Program-made: the position numbers and the translations under genes
Assembly (NCBI GenBank): GCA_028284675.1
Contig: JANQRI010000019.1
Span: 124,001 to 188,000 of the forward strand
Length of the DNA stretch: 64,000 nt
Direction: 5' to 3'
DNA from: Gammaproteobacteria bacterium
GTDB lineage: Bacteria > Pseudomonadota > Gammaproteobacteria > HTCC5015
Part shown: positions 8,102 to 15,961 of the stretch, in pieces
Position numbering within the stretch: the stretch's first letter is position 1
Layout: each line of letters starts with the position of its first letter
The notes under the pieces: model-generated
What the model was told of the DNA's origin: nothing
The model's input: only the letters and a program-made list of their open reading frames with translations
Databases searched by the model: none

Positions 8102-11089
8102 ATGAGTGATAGCGCGGATCAACATGGTCAGGCGGGTGGCCTTGATCAACAACAGCAGGATCTGCTCGATCTTTTAAAAGTTGAAATAGCCGATATTGTT
8201 GAGGTAAAGGCACAGGCTTTTGAGGGTATCAAGGCATCCCCGGACCGGTTTGAGAACATCAAAAACTTTCTGAGTGGCTATGCAATGCATGCCGAAAATA
8301 TTGGCAAGGCTGCAGAAGTCATGGGGCTTACCGGTCTGCAAACGGTATGTGCATTTGTATTCGACAGCTTAACGGCTTTTGCAGCTAAAGAGTCGGACTA
8401 TAACGATGATGAACTCTATTTAATTGAGAATTGGCCGGAAGCATTGCTTGCTTACCTGCAAAATATTCAGAGTCGTGAAAATGCGGAGTCTTTAGCCGGT
8501 TTTGTGATGCACCCCAGTTGGTCTAAGCCGTATTCAGGTGCTCCCGATGAATTATTGCAGTCGTTATTGTCCTCAAATGTGGAAAAACTTGATGAGTCTG
8601 TAGAGCCTAGAAAAACACAGGCGTTTGCGGAAGATGTATCTTTACAAATACCCGGTGATGTTAATAAAGAGTTGCTGCATAGCGTATTACAGGAGCTGCC
8701 GTCGCAGTCTGCGGAATTTTCCGAGGCGGTTTTTAATGTACTGCAAAAAAACGATATCAGCGAACTGGAAAAAGCGCGGCGTGCGGCCCACACTTTGAAA
8801 GGTGTCGGTAATCTGGTCGGTATTGCCGGGATTGCCAATCTAACGCATCACTTGGAAGATATTCTGGAGGTCTTGTATAAATCGGGAACGATGCCGCCGG
8901 AGTCATTAAAAAATTTATTATTCCAGGCATCCGACTGTGTTGAAGCAATGAGCGAAGCCGTGCTGGGCCAGTCATCGCCACCTGATGATGCGGTTATGAT
9001 ATTGCAGGAAATTCTTAATTGGGCAAACAGGATTGATGAGCATGGCGCAGTATTCGATGCTGAAGCAGCGCGAGGCGATGTAATGCCGGCTGCGGGTGAA
9101 GCAACAGTAGAAAGTCACCAGAGTGCTCCTCAGGCAGAAGCAGTCAATGCGGCAGGCCCGGAAGATATGGCTGTAGCCGGGTCCGCAGGCACTCAACAAC
9201 CAGATCAACAGGCTGATCAGCAAGCCGATCAGCAGGAGGGTCAGTCTGCTCAGCAGGTTTCCGTGGATATGTTGAGGATTCCGACGGAGCTGGCCGATGA
9301 TTTGTTGCGCGTATCTTCTGAAGGACTGATTACCGCCAGCCAGATAGAAGATAAAGTTAAATTGGCAATCAAAAAATTACAGCTTATCTATAAGCAAAGT
9401 CAGACGATTCAAAAAATCGCAGAAGATTTTGAGCAGCTTGTAGACGTGAAAGGTTTTATGAAACCTCTGCAGAAAACCGGCAATGGGGATGACTTTGATC
9501 CGCTTGAATTTGACCAGTATAACGAACTCCATACGTTGACCCACCAGTTGCAGGAAGCCTGTGTGGATGCCAAGGAAATGGTCAAGGATACCGACAGGGA
9601 GTTGACTGTTGTTCATGACAAATCACTGGGTCAGTTGAACCAGATTCGGGAAGGGCATGAGCTTGCACTTAGAACTCAGATGGTTTCGGCTGATACCGTC
9701 CTGTCACGTTTAAAGCGAAATGTTCGACAGGTTTGCCGCTTAACCAATAAAAATGCCGAATTGACGGTTATCGGCGGGGAAGAGTTGCTGGATGGCCGGC
9801 TGTTAAACAAACTGGTTGATCCATTAATGCATATTATCAGAAATGCGGTTGATCACGGGATTGAACCTTCGGATGTTCGCCAGCAGAAAGGTAAGCCGCC
9901 TGAGGGAAATATAACCGTTGAGTTTAAGGCAACCAGCGACAATGTAATCATAAGCTGCATGGATGATGGCGGCGGATTTAATCTGCAACAGATTAAAACA
10001 AAAGCGGTTGAAAAAGGCTTGATTGACAATGATATTGTGCTTTCTGAAAATGATTTATTGCAATTGACATTGCATCCTGGTTTTTCAACGAAAAGTCAGG
10101 CAAGCCAGATATCCGGTCGTGGTATCGGAATGGATGTAGTCAATAACTCCATCAAGGAATTAAAAGGTTCAATTAATATCAAATCAAGGGAAGGTGAAGG
10201 TACAACGATACAGCTGGTTTTGCCGGTGCGTTTGTCATTGTCGAATGTATTGTTAGTCCAGGTATCCAGGCATGTATTGGCGGTATCGAACCTTGGGGTT
10301 GAACAGATTTTGTTCCATGGTGTCGGTAAGACCAAAAATATCGATGGAGCCCTGCACTATGATATGGAGGGACAGATTTACCCTGCTTATTATTTAAAAA
10401 GTTTATTAAATATGGAAGATAGCTTAAGTGCGGCTAATGAATCTGCGTCTATACCACTGATGATTAAAGACGAAGATAATCAGAAGTCGATTGTCTTTGT
10501 TGAAAAAGTACTCGATAGCCGTGAATGTGTGATAAAGCCTTTGGGGTTTTATATTCCTAAAATTAATGGGGTTGTTGGTGCGGCTGTATTGGGTGATGGC
10601 AGCACTACACCGGTTATGGATCTAAACGAGCTGGTTTTGCATAATGAACAAAGCCATATGCACAGTATCGTGCAAGACCAGATAACGAGTTTAGCCACTT
10701 CAGATGTTGCTGATGAAGCGGGTACTTATGCGCTTGTTGTGGATGATTCGCTCAGTGCCCGGCAGTCTTTGGCGGAGTTTATCGAGGATATCGGCCTGGA
10801 AGTAAAGACCGCAAAAGATGGTTTTGAGGCGATTCAGATTATTGAAAACCAGAAGCCCAGCATTATCCTCGCTGACCTGGAGATGCCCAGAATGAATGGG
10901 CTGGAATTAACCACTCATGTTAAGTCTCAAACCCAGTTAAAAAGCATTCCGGTTGTGATGATTACTTCGCGCTCCACGGAAAAACACATTGAGATGGCGA
11001 AGAAAACCGGTGTTGAGGCTTATCTGACCAAACCTTATTCTGAAAATGAACTGATGGATGTGATTATGCAGTATTCGGATACCGGCTGA
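8102..11089 (+). CDS. CheA-type hybrid histidine kinase (short ChpA-like)
   Basis: 995 residues. In order: an N-terminal Hpt-like helical domain with no phospho-His motif (about 15-125); an Hpt domain with H230 in AAHTLKG; a Q/A/D-rich linker (about 340-385); a dimerisation/kinase core with HIIRNAVDHGIE (N box), DDGGGF (G1) and GRGIGMDVV (G2); a CheW-like domain; and a C-terminal receiver (VVDDSLSARQS, ADLEMPRMNG, TKPYSEN). Role: autophosphorylates and passes phosphate to the two response regulators. It is much shorter than Pseudomonas ChpA because it has one obvious Hpt rather than many. A small hairpin with the stop codon in its loop (11081-11095) closes the gene. Confidence 0.85.
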   Translation: MSDSADQHGQAGGLDQQQQDLLDLLKVEIADIVEVKAQAFEGIKASPDRFENIKNFLSGYAMHAENIGKAAEVMGLTGLQTVCAFVFDSLTAFAAKESDYNDDELYLIENWPEALLAYLQNIQSRENAESLAGFVMHPSWSKPYSGAPDELLQSLLSSNVEKLDESVEPRKTQAFAEDVSLQIPGDVNKELLHSVLQELPSQSAEFSEAVFNVLQKNDISELEKARRAAHTLKGVGNLVGIAGIANLTHHLEDILEVLYKSGTMPPESLKNLLFQASDCVEAMSEAVLGQSSPPDDAVMILQEILNWANRIDEHGAVFDAEAARGDVMPAAGEATVESHQSAPQAEAVNAAGPEDMAVAGSAGTQQPDQQADQQADQQEGQSAQQVSVDMLRIPTELADDLLRVSSEGLITASQIEDKVKLAIKKLQLIYKQSQTIQKIAEDFEQLVDVKGFMKPLQKTGNGDDFDPLEFDQYNELHTLTHQLQEACVDAKEMVKDTDRELTVVHDKSLGQLNQIREGHELALRTQMVSADTVLSRLKRNVRQVCRLTNKNAELTVIGGEELLDGRLLNKLVDPLMHIIRNAVDHGIEPSDVRQQKGKPPEGNITVEFKATSDNVIISCMDDGGGFNLQQIKTKAVEKGLIDNDIVLSENDLLQLTLHPGFSTKSQASQISGRGIGMDVVNNSIKELKGSINIKSREGEGTTIQLVLPVRLSLSNVLLVQVSRHVLAVSNLGVEQILFHGVGKTKNIDGALHYDMEGQIYPAYYLKSLLNMEDSLSAANESASIPLMIKDEDNQKSIVFVEKVLDSRECVIKPLGFYIPKINGVVGAAVLGDGSTTPVMDLNELVLHNEQSHMHSIVQDQITSLATSDVADEAGTYALVVDDSLSARQSLAEFIEDIGLEVKTAKDGFEAIQIIENQKPSIILADLEMPRMNGLELTTHVKSQTQLKSIPVVMITSRSTEKHIEMAKKTGVEAYLTKPYSENELMDVIMQYSDTG
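9203..9250 (+). repeat. 12-base tandem repeat in the kinase linker
   Basis: Four adjacent imperfect 12-base units (GATCAACAGGCT, GATCAGCAAGCC, GATCAGCAGGAG, GGTCAGTCTGCT) encode a DQQA-like repeat in the flexible linker between the Hpt and kinase core. Unit number can change without loss of frame. Confidence 0.8.
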
Positions 11090-11187
11090 GCCGGTGTTAT
11101 GGAAAGTGCTCTTGTTTAAATATGGGCGCGCGGAAAACGGAGTTTAATCAGCTTGTCGAGTATGCTAATAGTTAAGGAGATATTTAG

Positions 11188-12195
11188 ATGAATATGCTGA
11201 ATTTGCTAAGGCGATACGCCAATAATATTGGCCTTTGTTTTTTTGTACTGGCAATGTCTGTCATAAGCCTGTCGGCGGCAAAAGCCGAGCCTTTGAAAAT
11301 CGGCTATAGTGACTGGCCGGGCTGGGTGGCCTGGGAAGTCGGTATCCGTAAAGGCTGGTTTAAAGAACAGGGCGTTGATGTAAAATTTCAGTGGATGGAC
11401 TATGTAGAGTCACTCGATGCGTTTATCGCAGGTGAACTCGACGGTGTTTCCGCAACCAACGGAGACGCTATTGCGATTGGTGCAACCGGTGCGAAAAATG
11501 TGATGATTCTGGTGAATGATTACAGTAACGGTAATGATATTATCGTGGGCGGTCCTGGCGTGAACAGTATTGAAGAGTTAAAGGGTAAAAAAGTCGGGGT
11601 TGAAGTGGGTTTCGTCGGACACTTGCTGCTACTAAACAGCCTCTTCAAAAATCAGATGTCTGAAGACAGTGTCAAGGTGACCAATGTGGCAACCGATGCG
11701 TCTCCGGAGTCACTGGCCAGCGGTGCCGTCGACGCGATTGTGGCCTGGCAGCCGCACTCTGGGCGTGCACTGAAAAATGTGCGGGGTGCCAAGCCGTTAT
11801 ATACCAGTGCAGATGAGCCCGGTTTAATCTATGATGTCTTGACGGTAACCCCGGAAAGTCTCGATGCCCGTCGGAGTGATTGGATGAAAGTGGTTGAAGT
11901 TTGGTATCGAATCGTTGATTACATCAAAAATCCTGAAACACAGGCAGATGCGGTCAAAATCATGGCCAGGCGGGTAAACTTGCGGCCTGAGCAGTATCAA
12001 AGCTTATTGGCCGGCACCCAGATTCTAGATGCTCAAGAGGTAAAAGCATCTTTTCCCGAAGTGAATGGCTACAGAACATTGTATGGCTCTTCAAAAATTT
12101 CCGACAGTTTCTTTGTTGCAAACGATGTGTACGGCGATATACAGAATATTGATGATTATATTGACCTGTCTTTAATGAAAAGCGTTATACAGTAA
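11188..12195 (+). CDS. Periplasmic substrate-binding protein, SsuA/NMT1 type, without transporter genes
   Basis: 335 residues. A signal peptide (cleavage after about AKA, residue 33) is followed by a two-lobe binding protein fold: PLKIGYSDWPGWVAWEVG..KGWFKEQGVDV, then IEELKGKKVGVEVGFVGHLLL and AVDAIVAWQPHSG. These are the marks of the taurine/aliphatic-sulfonate/THI5-like binding proteins. Such proteins normally feed an ABC permease and ATPase, but none is next to it. AAGGAGATATTTAG gives a strong ribosome-binding site. It follows the chemosensory kinase by 98 bases with no terminator between and is closed by its own terminator. That suggests co-transcription and a ligand-presenting role for the chemoreceptor, but this is inference. 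The ligand cannot be read from sequence. Confidence 0.78.
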   Translation: MNMLNLLRRYANNIGLCFFVLAMSVISLSAAKAEPLKIGYSDWPGWVAWEVGIRKGWFKEQGVDVKFQWMDYVESLDAFIAGELDGVSATNGDAIAIGATGAKNVMILVNDYSNGNDIIVGGPGVNSIEELKGKKVGVEVGFVGHLLLLNSLFKNQMSEDSVKVTNVATDASPESLASGAVDAIVAWQPHSGRALKNVRGAKPLYTSADEPGLIYDVLTVTPESLDARRSDWMKVVEVWYRIVDYIKNPETQADAVKIMARRVNLRPEQYQSLLAGTQILDAQEVKASFPEVNGYRTLYGSSKISDSFFVANDVYGDIQNIDDYIDLSLMKSVIQ

Positions 12196-12221
12196 AAAAC
12201 AATTGTATATTATGTATAAAC

Positions 12222-12246
12222 ACGCCCCGGTCTTCGGGGCGTTTTT
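12222..12246 (+). terminator. Rho-independent terminator after the binding-protein gene
   Basis: ACGCCCCG (12222-12229) and CGGGGCGT (12235-12242) form an eight-base-pair GC-rich stem with loop GTCTT, followed by Ts to 12246. It also lies downstream of ycgR on the other strand but has only a weak T run in that direction. Confidence 0.88.
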
Positions 12247-12319
12247 ATATGAAAGAGAACCTCTGAATACGGGGTTGAGGGGCAGTAAATTTTCAATAAA
12301 GTTGGTTTCGGGTTTATTG

Positions 12320-13048
12320 CTAGAGTGTTTTGCGAATATTTTCCCTGTCTAGAAAACGCAGCTGGCGCAAAAGCAGATTTTCCTGTCTTGGGGAGAGGCC
12401 TACAAAGCGCGCGCCTACATTCAAGTATGTGCTCTCGTCGTCCTTCTGAAGCCGGCATAATTCAATATCACATGTCAGCTTCGTTTTATCATGGAAGCTG
12501 ATATCACAGCTGCATAATGGAAGTTGATCTGAGAATTTTTCAGCATTTTCTTTGTTACATATCAAGCCGATGCCTTCCAGAGAAAGGTCAAGAACATCCA
12601 ATGTAACGGTTTGTTTATTCTCGAAGTGTATCTCGGCCTTGATTTGCAGGCCTCTGGCAACAGAAGCTCTATGGCTTATACGGCGTTCCTGGTATTTTAT
12701 ACTCTCAGGAAACTTTATACGGTACCCTTGGGCACGGTTATTATCAATACATTTAATAATATGAGTTTTAAAGCTTAGTGATATGCCTTTTAATTTCGCA
12801 CGAATATTGATAGGGGTTGTTTTGCCCAGTGCGGTATTGCCAATTTCCGGCTTGAGGCTGTCTATGTCCAGGTGTTTTCCTGATTCGTCCAGGTCCACTA
12901 TAATGCTGCTGAACTCATTTTCCACCCCGGATAGACTGATTGTAAGCAGTGTGTGCTTGTTTTTTACTTTTTCGAGCAGGATGCCTATTAATACATCGTC
13001 CGTCAAAAATTCATCCGGTTGCGACGGTGAGTCAAGTTCGACATGCAT
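12320..13048 (-). CDS. ycgR: YcgR-like flagellar brake, c-di-GMP binding PilZ protein
   Basis: 242 residues. The N-terminal half (about 12-118) is a YcgR-type beta domain; the C-terminal half (about 120-235) is PilZ. Both c-di-GMP binding motifs are intact: RxxxR at R123-R127 (ERRISHR) and DxSxxG at 154-159 (DLSLEG). Role: when bound to c-di-GMP, YcgR proteins act on the flagellar switch or stator and slow swimming. It is the last gene of a tight minus-strand unit flgM-flgN-ycgR, 11 bases after flgN; Pseudomonas keeps a PilZ gene (flgZ) in the same place. It should therefore be made under the flgM sigma-28 promoter and read-through from flgA. Confidence 0.85.
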   Translation of the reverse strand: MHVELDSPSQPDEFLTDDVLIGILLEKVKNKHTLLTISLSGVENEFSSIIVDLDESGKHLDIDSLKPEIGNTALGKTTPINIRAKLKGISLSFKTHIIKCIDNNRAQGYRIKFPESIKYQERRISHRASVARGLQIKAEIHFENKQTVTLDVLDLSLEGIGLICNKENAEKFSDQLPLCSCDISFHDKTKLTCDIELCRLQKDDESTYLNVGARFVGLSPRQENLLLRQLRFLDRENIRKTL

Positions 13049-13059
13049 TATTTTGATTA

Positions 13060-13545
13060 CTAAGCTTTAGCAATAATATTTTGATTGCTGTGGGGTAGTT
13101 TTTGCCCTCTGGAGCCATACACGGTTTCATGGTGTTCGCCGATGCAGCTTTGTAAAAATTCCAGTGCATGTGAAGTATGGCGCATTCCAATGGTGACCAG
13201 TGAGTTGTTTTCCTGATTCTGAGTGTCGCACTGCTGTAATCGTTTTAAGTATTCGCGCCACAGTGTGGATAAACTTTTTCGGTCATCAATTTTTTCAAGA
13301 AACAGATTTATATCAGAGCTGATTTTTGGATCCAGTTTCTTTAGTATTGATCTAAATTCCTGGTCGGTCTGTGTTAGTTGGGATACAGCTTTTTGCTTTT
13401 GCTGGACTTTCAGATTTAAGGTTTCAATATTGGCATCCCGAAGTGCATAGCCTTCTTCAGCAATGAGCCGTGCAAGCGCTTCGGCCTGCACGGTCATTGT
13501 GCGCAAAGTGGATTCAAGTTTGGAAAAAACACTCTCGGTATCCAC
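13060..13545 (-). CDS. flgN: FlgN, export chaperone for hook-junction proteins
   Basis: 161 residues, almost wholly helical and of the usual FlgN length. The N-terminal helix (ESVFSKLESTLRTMTVQAEALARLIAEE) and the central LNLKVQQKQKAVSQL segment match FlgN. Role: cytoplasmic chaperone that keeps FlgK and FlgL ready for export by the flagellar type III machine. It lies 12 bases after flgM and 11 before ycgR, all on the minus strand, so the three are one unit. Divergent, as FlgN usually is, but position and length leave little doubt. Confidence 0.85.
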   Translation of the reverse strand: MDTESVFSKLESTLRTMTVQAEALARLIAEEGYALRDANIETLNLKVQQKQKAVSQLTQTDQEFRSILKKLDPKISSDINLFLEKIDDRKSLSTLWREYLKRLQQCDTQNQENNSLVTIGMRHTSHALEFLQSCIGEHHETVYGSRGQKLPHSNQNIIAKA

Positions 13546-13557
13546 CTGTTCAGTCCT

Positions 13558-13884
13558 TTAAACAATAAGTTCATCCGTTGAAAGCAGTTTCTCCGCGACG
13601 CTGTTTGCATCTATTTGGAAACTGCCATCTGCAATCCTTTGCCGAATATTTTCAACTTTGGCGCTATCGACAACAGGAACCTCCTGAAGTTGCCGTTCAA
13701 TCGCCTGCAAGCGCTTGGCGGAATCGGTCAGAACCACCTGATCGCCGCTGCCTGCTTGCCCAGATTGAGTATCAGCCTTGGTTGAATTGACATCCTTGTC
13801 GGTCTTGCCAGTAGTTTCTTTGATTTTTCCGGAGTTGTCGGGCGTAAGCCCGCCGCCGGAAATACCATCGATTGAGTTATTCAT
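13558..13884 (-). CDS. flgM: FlgM, anti-sigma-28 factor
   Basis: 108 residues. The N-terminal half is Gly/Lys/Ser-rich and disordered (export signal). The C-terminal half, with VVLTDSAKRLQAIERQL and DSAKVENIRQRIADGSFQID, is the sigma-28 binding helical region. Role: holds FliA inactive until the hook is complete, then is exported. The start at 13884 is preferred over the in-frame ATG at 13929 because AGGAGA sits just before it. The sigma-28 promoter at 13935-13961 would also start transcription at about 13928, leaving no leader for the longer form. FliA is at 54210-54962, so anti-sigma and sigma are both in this window. Confidence 0.9.
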   Translation of the reverse strand: MNNSIDGISGGGLTPDNSGKIKETTGKTDKDVNSTKADTQSGQAGSGDQVVLTDSAKRLQAIERQLQEVPVVDSAKVENIRQRIADGSFQIDANSVAEKLLSTDELIV

Positions 13885-13934
13885 AATAGCTTCTCCTAGC
13901 TTTTGACCTGAAAAGACCCAGGTTGTCAATGAGT

Positions 13935-13961
13935 TTATCGGCTGTTAAAAAAACGGCTTTA
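13935..13961 (-). promoter_or_regulatory. Sigma-28 promoter of flgM-flgN-ycgR
   Basis: On the minus strand: TAAAGCCG (13961-13954), an 11-base spacer, then GCCGATAA (13942-13935). The -10 octamer is a perfect consensus match and the TAAAG core is intact. It gives FliA control of its own anti-sigma factor, as in enterics and Pseudomonas. Confidence 0.88.
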
Positions 13962-13974
13962 GTTTATAAATCAT

Positions 13975-14000
13975 GCACTTGTGATCTGCTTCACAAGTGC
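13975..14000 (-). other. Perfect 10-bp hairpin at the flgA stop codon
   Basis: GCACTTGTGA (13975-13984) and TCACAAGTGC (13991-14000) pair perfectly around a six-base loop. In the flgA direction the stop codon is in the first arm, and no T run follows. It lies just upstream of the flgM sigma-28 promoter. It may damp read-through from flgA or protect the flgA 3' end. Confidence 0.6.
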
Positions 14001-14725
14001 ACTTGAACGATTCCAGGGGCTATTATCACGCCATTTATAATACGTTTGGAAGACTTATTACGTATTTTTATCGATTCACCCGCACCGCCATTGTTTAGCG
14101 CGGTTCCCTGCATGCGCACTTCGATACCTGCCTTGGTTGCCAACAGCGTAACCTGTTCACCACGCCGCACCAGGCTGGGTGCTTTGAGCATATTCGGGGA
14201 CAATACGGTACCGGGCATCAGTGTACGCTTTGTCTGATGGCCGATATATTTGTCGATGTCGTAAATATAGCCGTTCACAAGTGCGGCGATATCCCGCTCT
14301 TCTATTTGAATATCCTGATGTGTAAGGGGCTGTTGTTTGGTCAGTGTATTTCGGGTCACGACGACAGCTTTATATACCTTTATTTTTACCGGGGCATAGA
14401 TAACCCAGTTGATCAGGCCCTCGCAACGAATACCGACGGATGTATTACCCAGTTTCTTATTGGAACTGCCCCAGAAAACATTCAGGGACCGGTCACAGCG
14501 ATTGAGTCGCAGCCGGGTATCATTAAGTCCGATTTTGATTTCGAGTTTGGTTGTGGGGTCGTAACTACTGCTTATAAATTCTTTTATCGCATGATGTATA
14601 GATTCCAGGGACTGTATCTTATTATTAATAGCATTACTTTCTGCAGCAACAAATAGTAGTGCAATCGATATAAATGCTTGTGGTAAGCCAAAAATCTGAC
14701 TTGTTGTTTTTAGTTTATGTCCCAT
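13991..14725 (-). CDS. flgA: FlgA, P-ring assembly chaperone
   Basis: 244 residues. A signal sequence (hydrophobic about 15-30, cleavage near SNA) is followed by the FlgA two-part body with a C-terminal SAF-like domain (TRNTLTKQQPLTHQDIQIEERDIA, then GTVLSPNMLKAPSLVRRGEQVTLLA and the closing AGESIKIRNKSSKRIINGVI). Role: periplasmic chaperone for FlgI polymerisation into the P ring. It is transcribed divergently from flgB and has its own sigma-54 promoter about 66 bases upstream. In Pseudomonas, cheV and cheR lie between flgA and flgB; here that space is empty. Confidence 0.9.
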   Translation of the reverse strand: MGHKLKTTSQIFGLPQAFISIALLFVAAESNAINNKIQSLESIHHAIKEFISSSYDPTTKLEIKIGLNDTRLRLNRCDRSLNVFWGSSNKKLGNTSVGIRCEGLINWVIYAPVKIKVYKAVVVTRNTLTKQQPLTHQDIQIEERDIAALVNGYIYDIDKYIGHQTKRTLMPGTVLSPNMLKAPSLVRRGEQVTLLATKAGIEVRMQGTALNNGGAGESIKIRNKSSKRIINGVIIAPGIVQVHL

Positions 14726-14790
14726 GTAATTGCTCCGCAGTCAAATAATTGACTGTTATATAGCTAATTAGCTGCTTTGCACTAATAGAG

Positions 14791-14807
14791 AAGCAATTAG
14801 TGTGCCT
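14791..14807 (-). promoter_or_regulatory. Sigma-54 promoter of flgA
   Basis: On the minus strand AGGCACACTAATTGCTT: GG and GC are separated by exactly ten bases, with GGCAC at -24 and TTGCT at -12 matching the TGGCAC-N5-TTGC consensus except for the first base. The ATG of flgA is about 55 bases beyond the expected start point. Confidence 0.8.
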
Positions 14808-15068
14808 TATGGTTGAGTGAAATATATTTGAGTGCGGTTGTTGCTGTGAGTTGAAGATTTTTTGAGTTGCGGCAACCAAGAGAAAGGTTGCCGGTTTTTA
14901 GATCATGAGAGGTTAATTGTTGCCGGTTTGGAAATTTTTCAGGCCGTCATTATTCAGAATTTTTGTTTCGGTGTTTATAACCATGTTCATGGTTGCCTGG
15001 AAAATATCGTTATTATTGCAATAGTTGTGAGATTTAAGTTGCTCCATAGTTAACCCATTGTTTTCGGC

Positions 15069-15084
15069 TGGCATACGGATTGCT
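15069..15084 (+). promoter_or_regulatory. Sigma-54 promoter of flgB operon
   Basis: TGGCATACGGATTGCT has GG-N10-GC spacing, TGGCA at -24 and TTGCT at -12. It lies about 38 bases upstream of the flgB ATG, so the leader is short. Confidence 0.85.
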
Positions 15085-15121
15085 TTAATCATATTTGTAT
15101 CAAATCTGCATGGAGAAAATA

Positions 15122-15523
15122 ATGTCAGCTGTACTCGATGGTTTTTTTGGAATACATGCACATGCACTCAATATTTGGAGCAAGCGCACAGAATACCTGG
15201 CTGCAAATATAGCAAATGCAGATACGCCGAATTACAAAGCAAAAGATGTTGATTTTCAAACCCTGTTGGAAAATCAGGCTGACTCTGAATCAACAGTTTT
15301 TATGAATGGAACACAAGAAGGCCATATCGCCATGCAAAATGGCAAAGAATTATTTTTGGCGACAGGTTACCGCGCTCCTTTGCAGTCTTCGCTGGATGGT
15401 AACACGGTGGATTCGCAGATTGAGCACAGCATGTTTGCGGAAAACGCACTGCGTCATCAGATTAGCATGCATTTTTTAAGCAGCCGCATTAGTGGGTTGG
15501 TCAGAACATTACGCGAGGAGTAA
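15122..15523 (+). CDS. flgB: FlgB, proximal rod protein
   Basis: 133 residues, the standard size. The N-terminal rod motif HALNIWSKRTEYLAANIANADTPNYKAKDVDF is typical of axial proteins, and the C-terminal helix (SMFAENALRHQISMHFLSSRISGL) closes the coiled coil. Role: part of the proximal rod inside the periplasm, exported by the flagellar machine. The ATG at 15122 is preceded by GGAGA; a longer frame begins with TTG at 15095 but that would coincide with the predicted sigma-54 start point. First gene of a long unit flgBCDEFGHIJKL. Confidence 0.92.
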   Translation: MSAVLDGFFGIHAHALNIWSKRTEYLAANIANADTPNYKAKDVDFQTLLENQADSESTVFMNGTQEGHIAMQNGKELFLATGYRAPLQSSLDGNTVDSQIEHSMFAENALRHQISMHFLSSRISGLVRTLREE

Positions 15524-15525
15524 GC

Positions 15526-15942
15526 ATGTCTTTATTTAAAATATTCAATATAGCGGGGTCGGGAATGAGTGCGCAGAATATGCGTTTAAACATCACGGCC
15601 AGTAATATAGCGAATGCGACCACTGTTGCCGGCACTCCTGAACAAGCTTACAAAGCCCGTCAGCCTGTTTTTTCGGCGGTGCTGGATAATATGATGCAGG
15701 TAGATAAATCGACTGCGTCAGTTCGGGTCTCGGGTATTGTTGAAAGCCAGGCACAACATCCAAGTCGCTATGAGCCGGATCACCCATTGGCTGATGAGCA
15801 GGGTTATGTCTACCAATCCAATGTTGATCTGGTGGAAGAGGTAACCAATATGATGGGTGCTTCACGTAATTATGAAAATAATGTTGAGATGTTAAATACT
15901 TCCAAAGAATTGTTGATTAGCACACTGCGTTTGGGTGAATAG
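15526..15942 (+). CDS. flgC: FlgC, proximal rod protein
   Basis: 138 residues, standard size. FNIAGSGMSAQNMRLNITASNIANATTV at the N-terminus and VDLVEEVTNMMGASRNYENNVEMLNTSKEL at the C-terminus are the FlgC signatures. Role: rod subunit that joins FlgB in the proximal rod. The gene starts two bases after the flgB stop, with GGAGTAAGC as ribosome-binding site, so the two are translationally linked. Confidence 0.92.
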   Translation: MSLFKIFNIAGSGMSAQNMRLNITASNIANATTVAGTPEQAYKARQPVFSAVLDNMMQVDKSTASVRVSGIVESQAQHPSRYEPDHPLADEQGYVYQSNVDLVEEVTNMMGASRNYENNVEMLNTSKELLISTLRLGE

Positions 15943-15961
15943 CAAATAAGGAACGTATGAA

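Larger units (their letters stand above)
14726..15121. other. Divergent flgA/flgB control region
   Basis: A 396-base non-coding stretch between flgA (minus) and flgB (plus). It contains one sigma-54 site for each direction about 265 bases apart, with room between for FleQ enhancer sites and DNA bending. No open frame in it looks like a gene. Confidence 0.7.
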
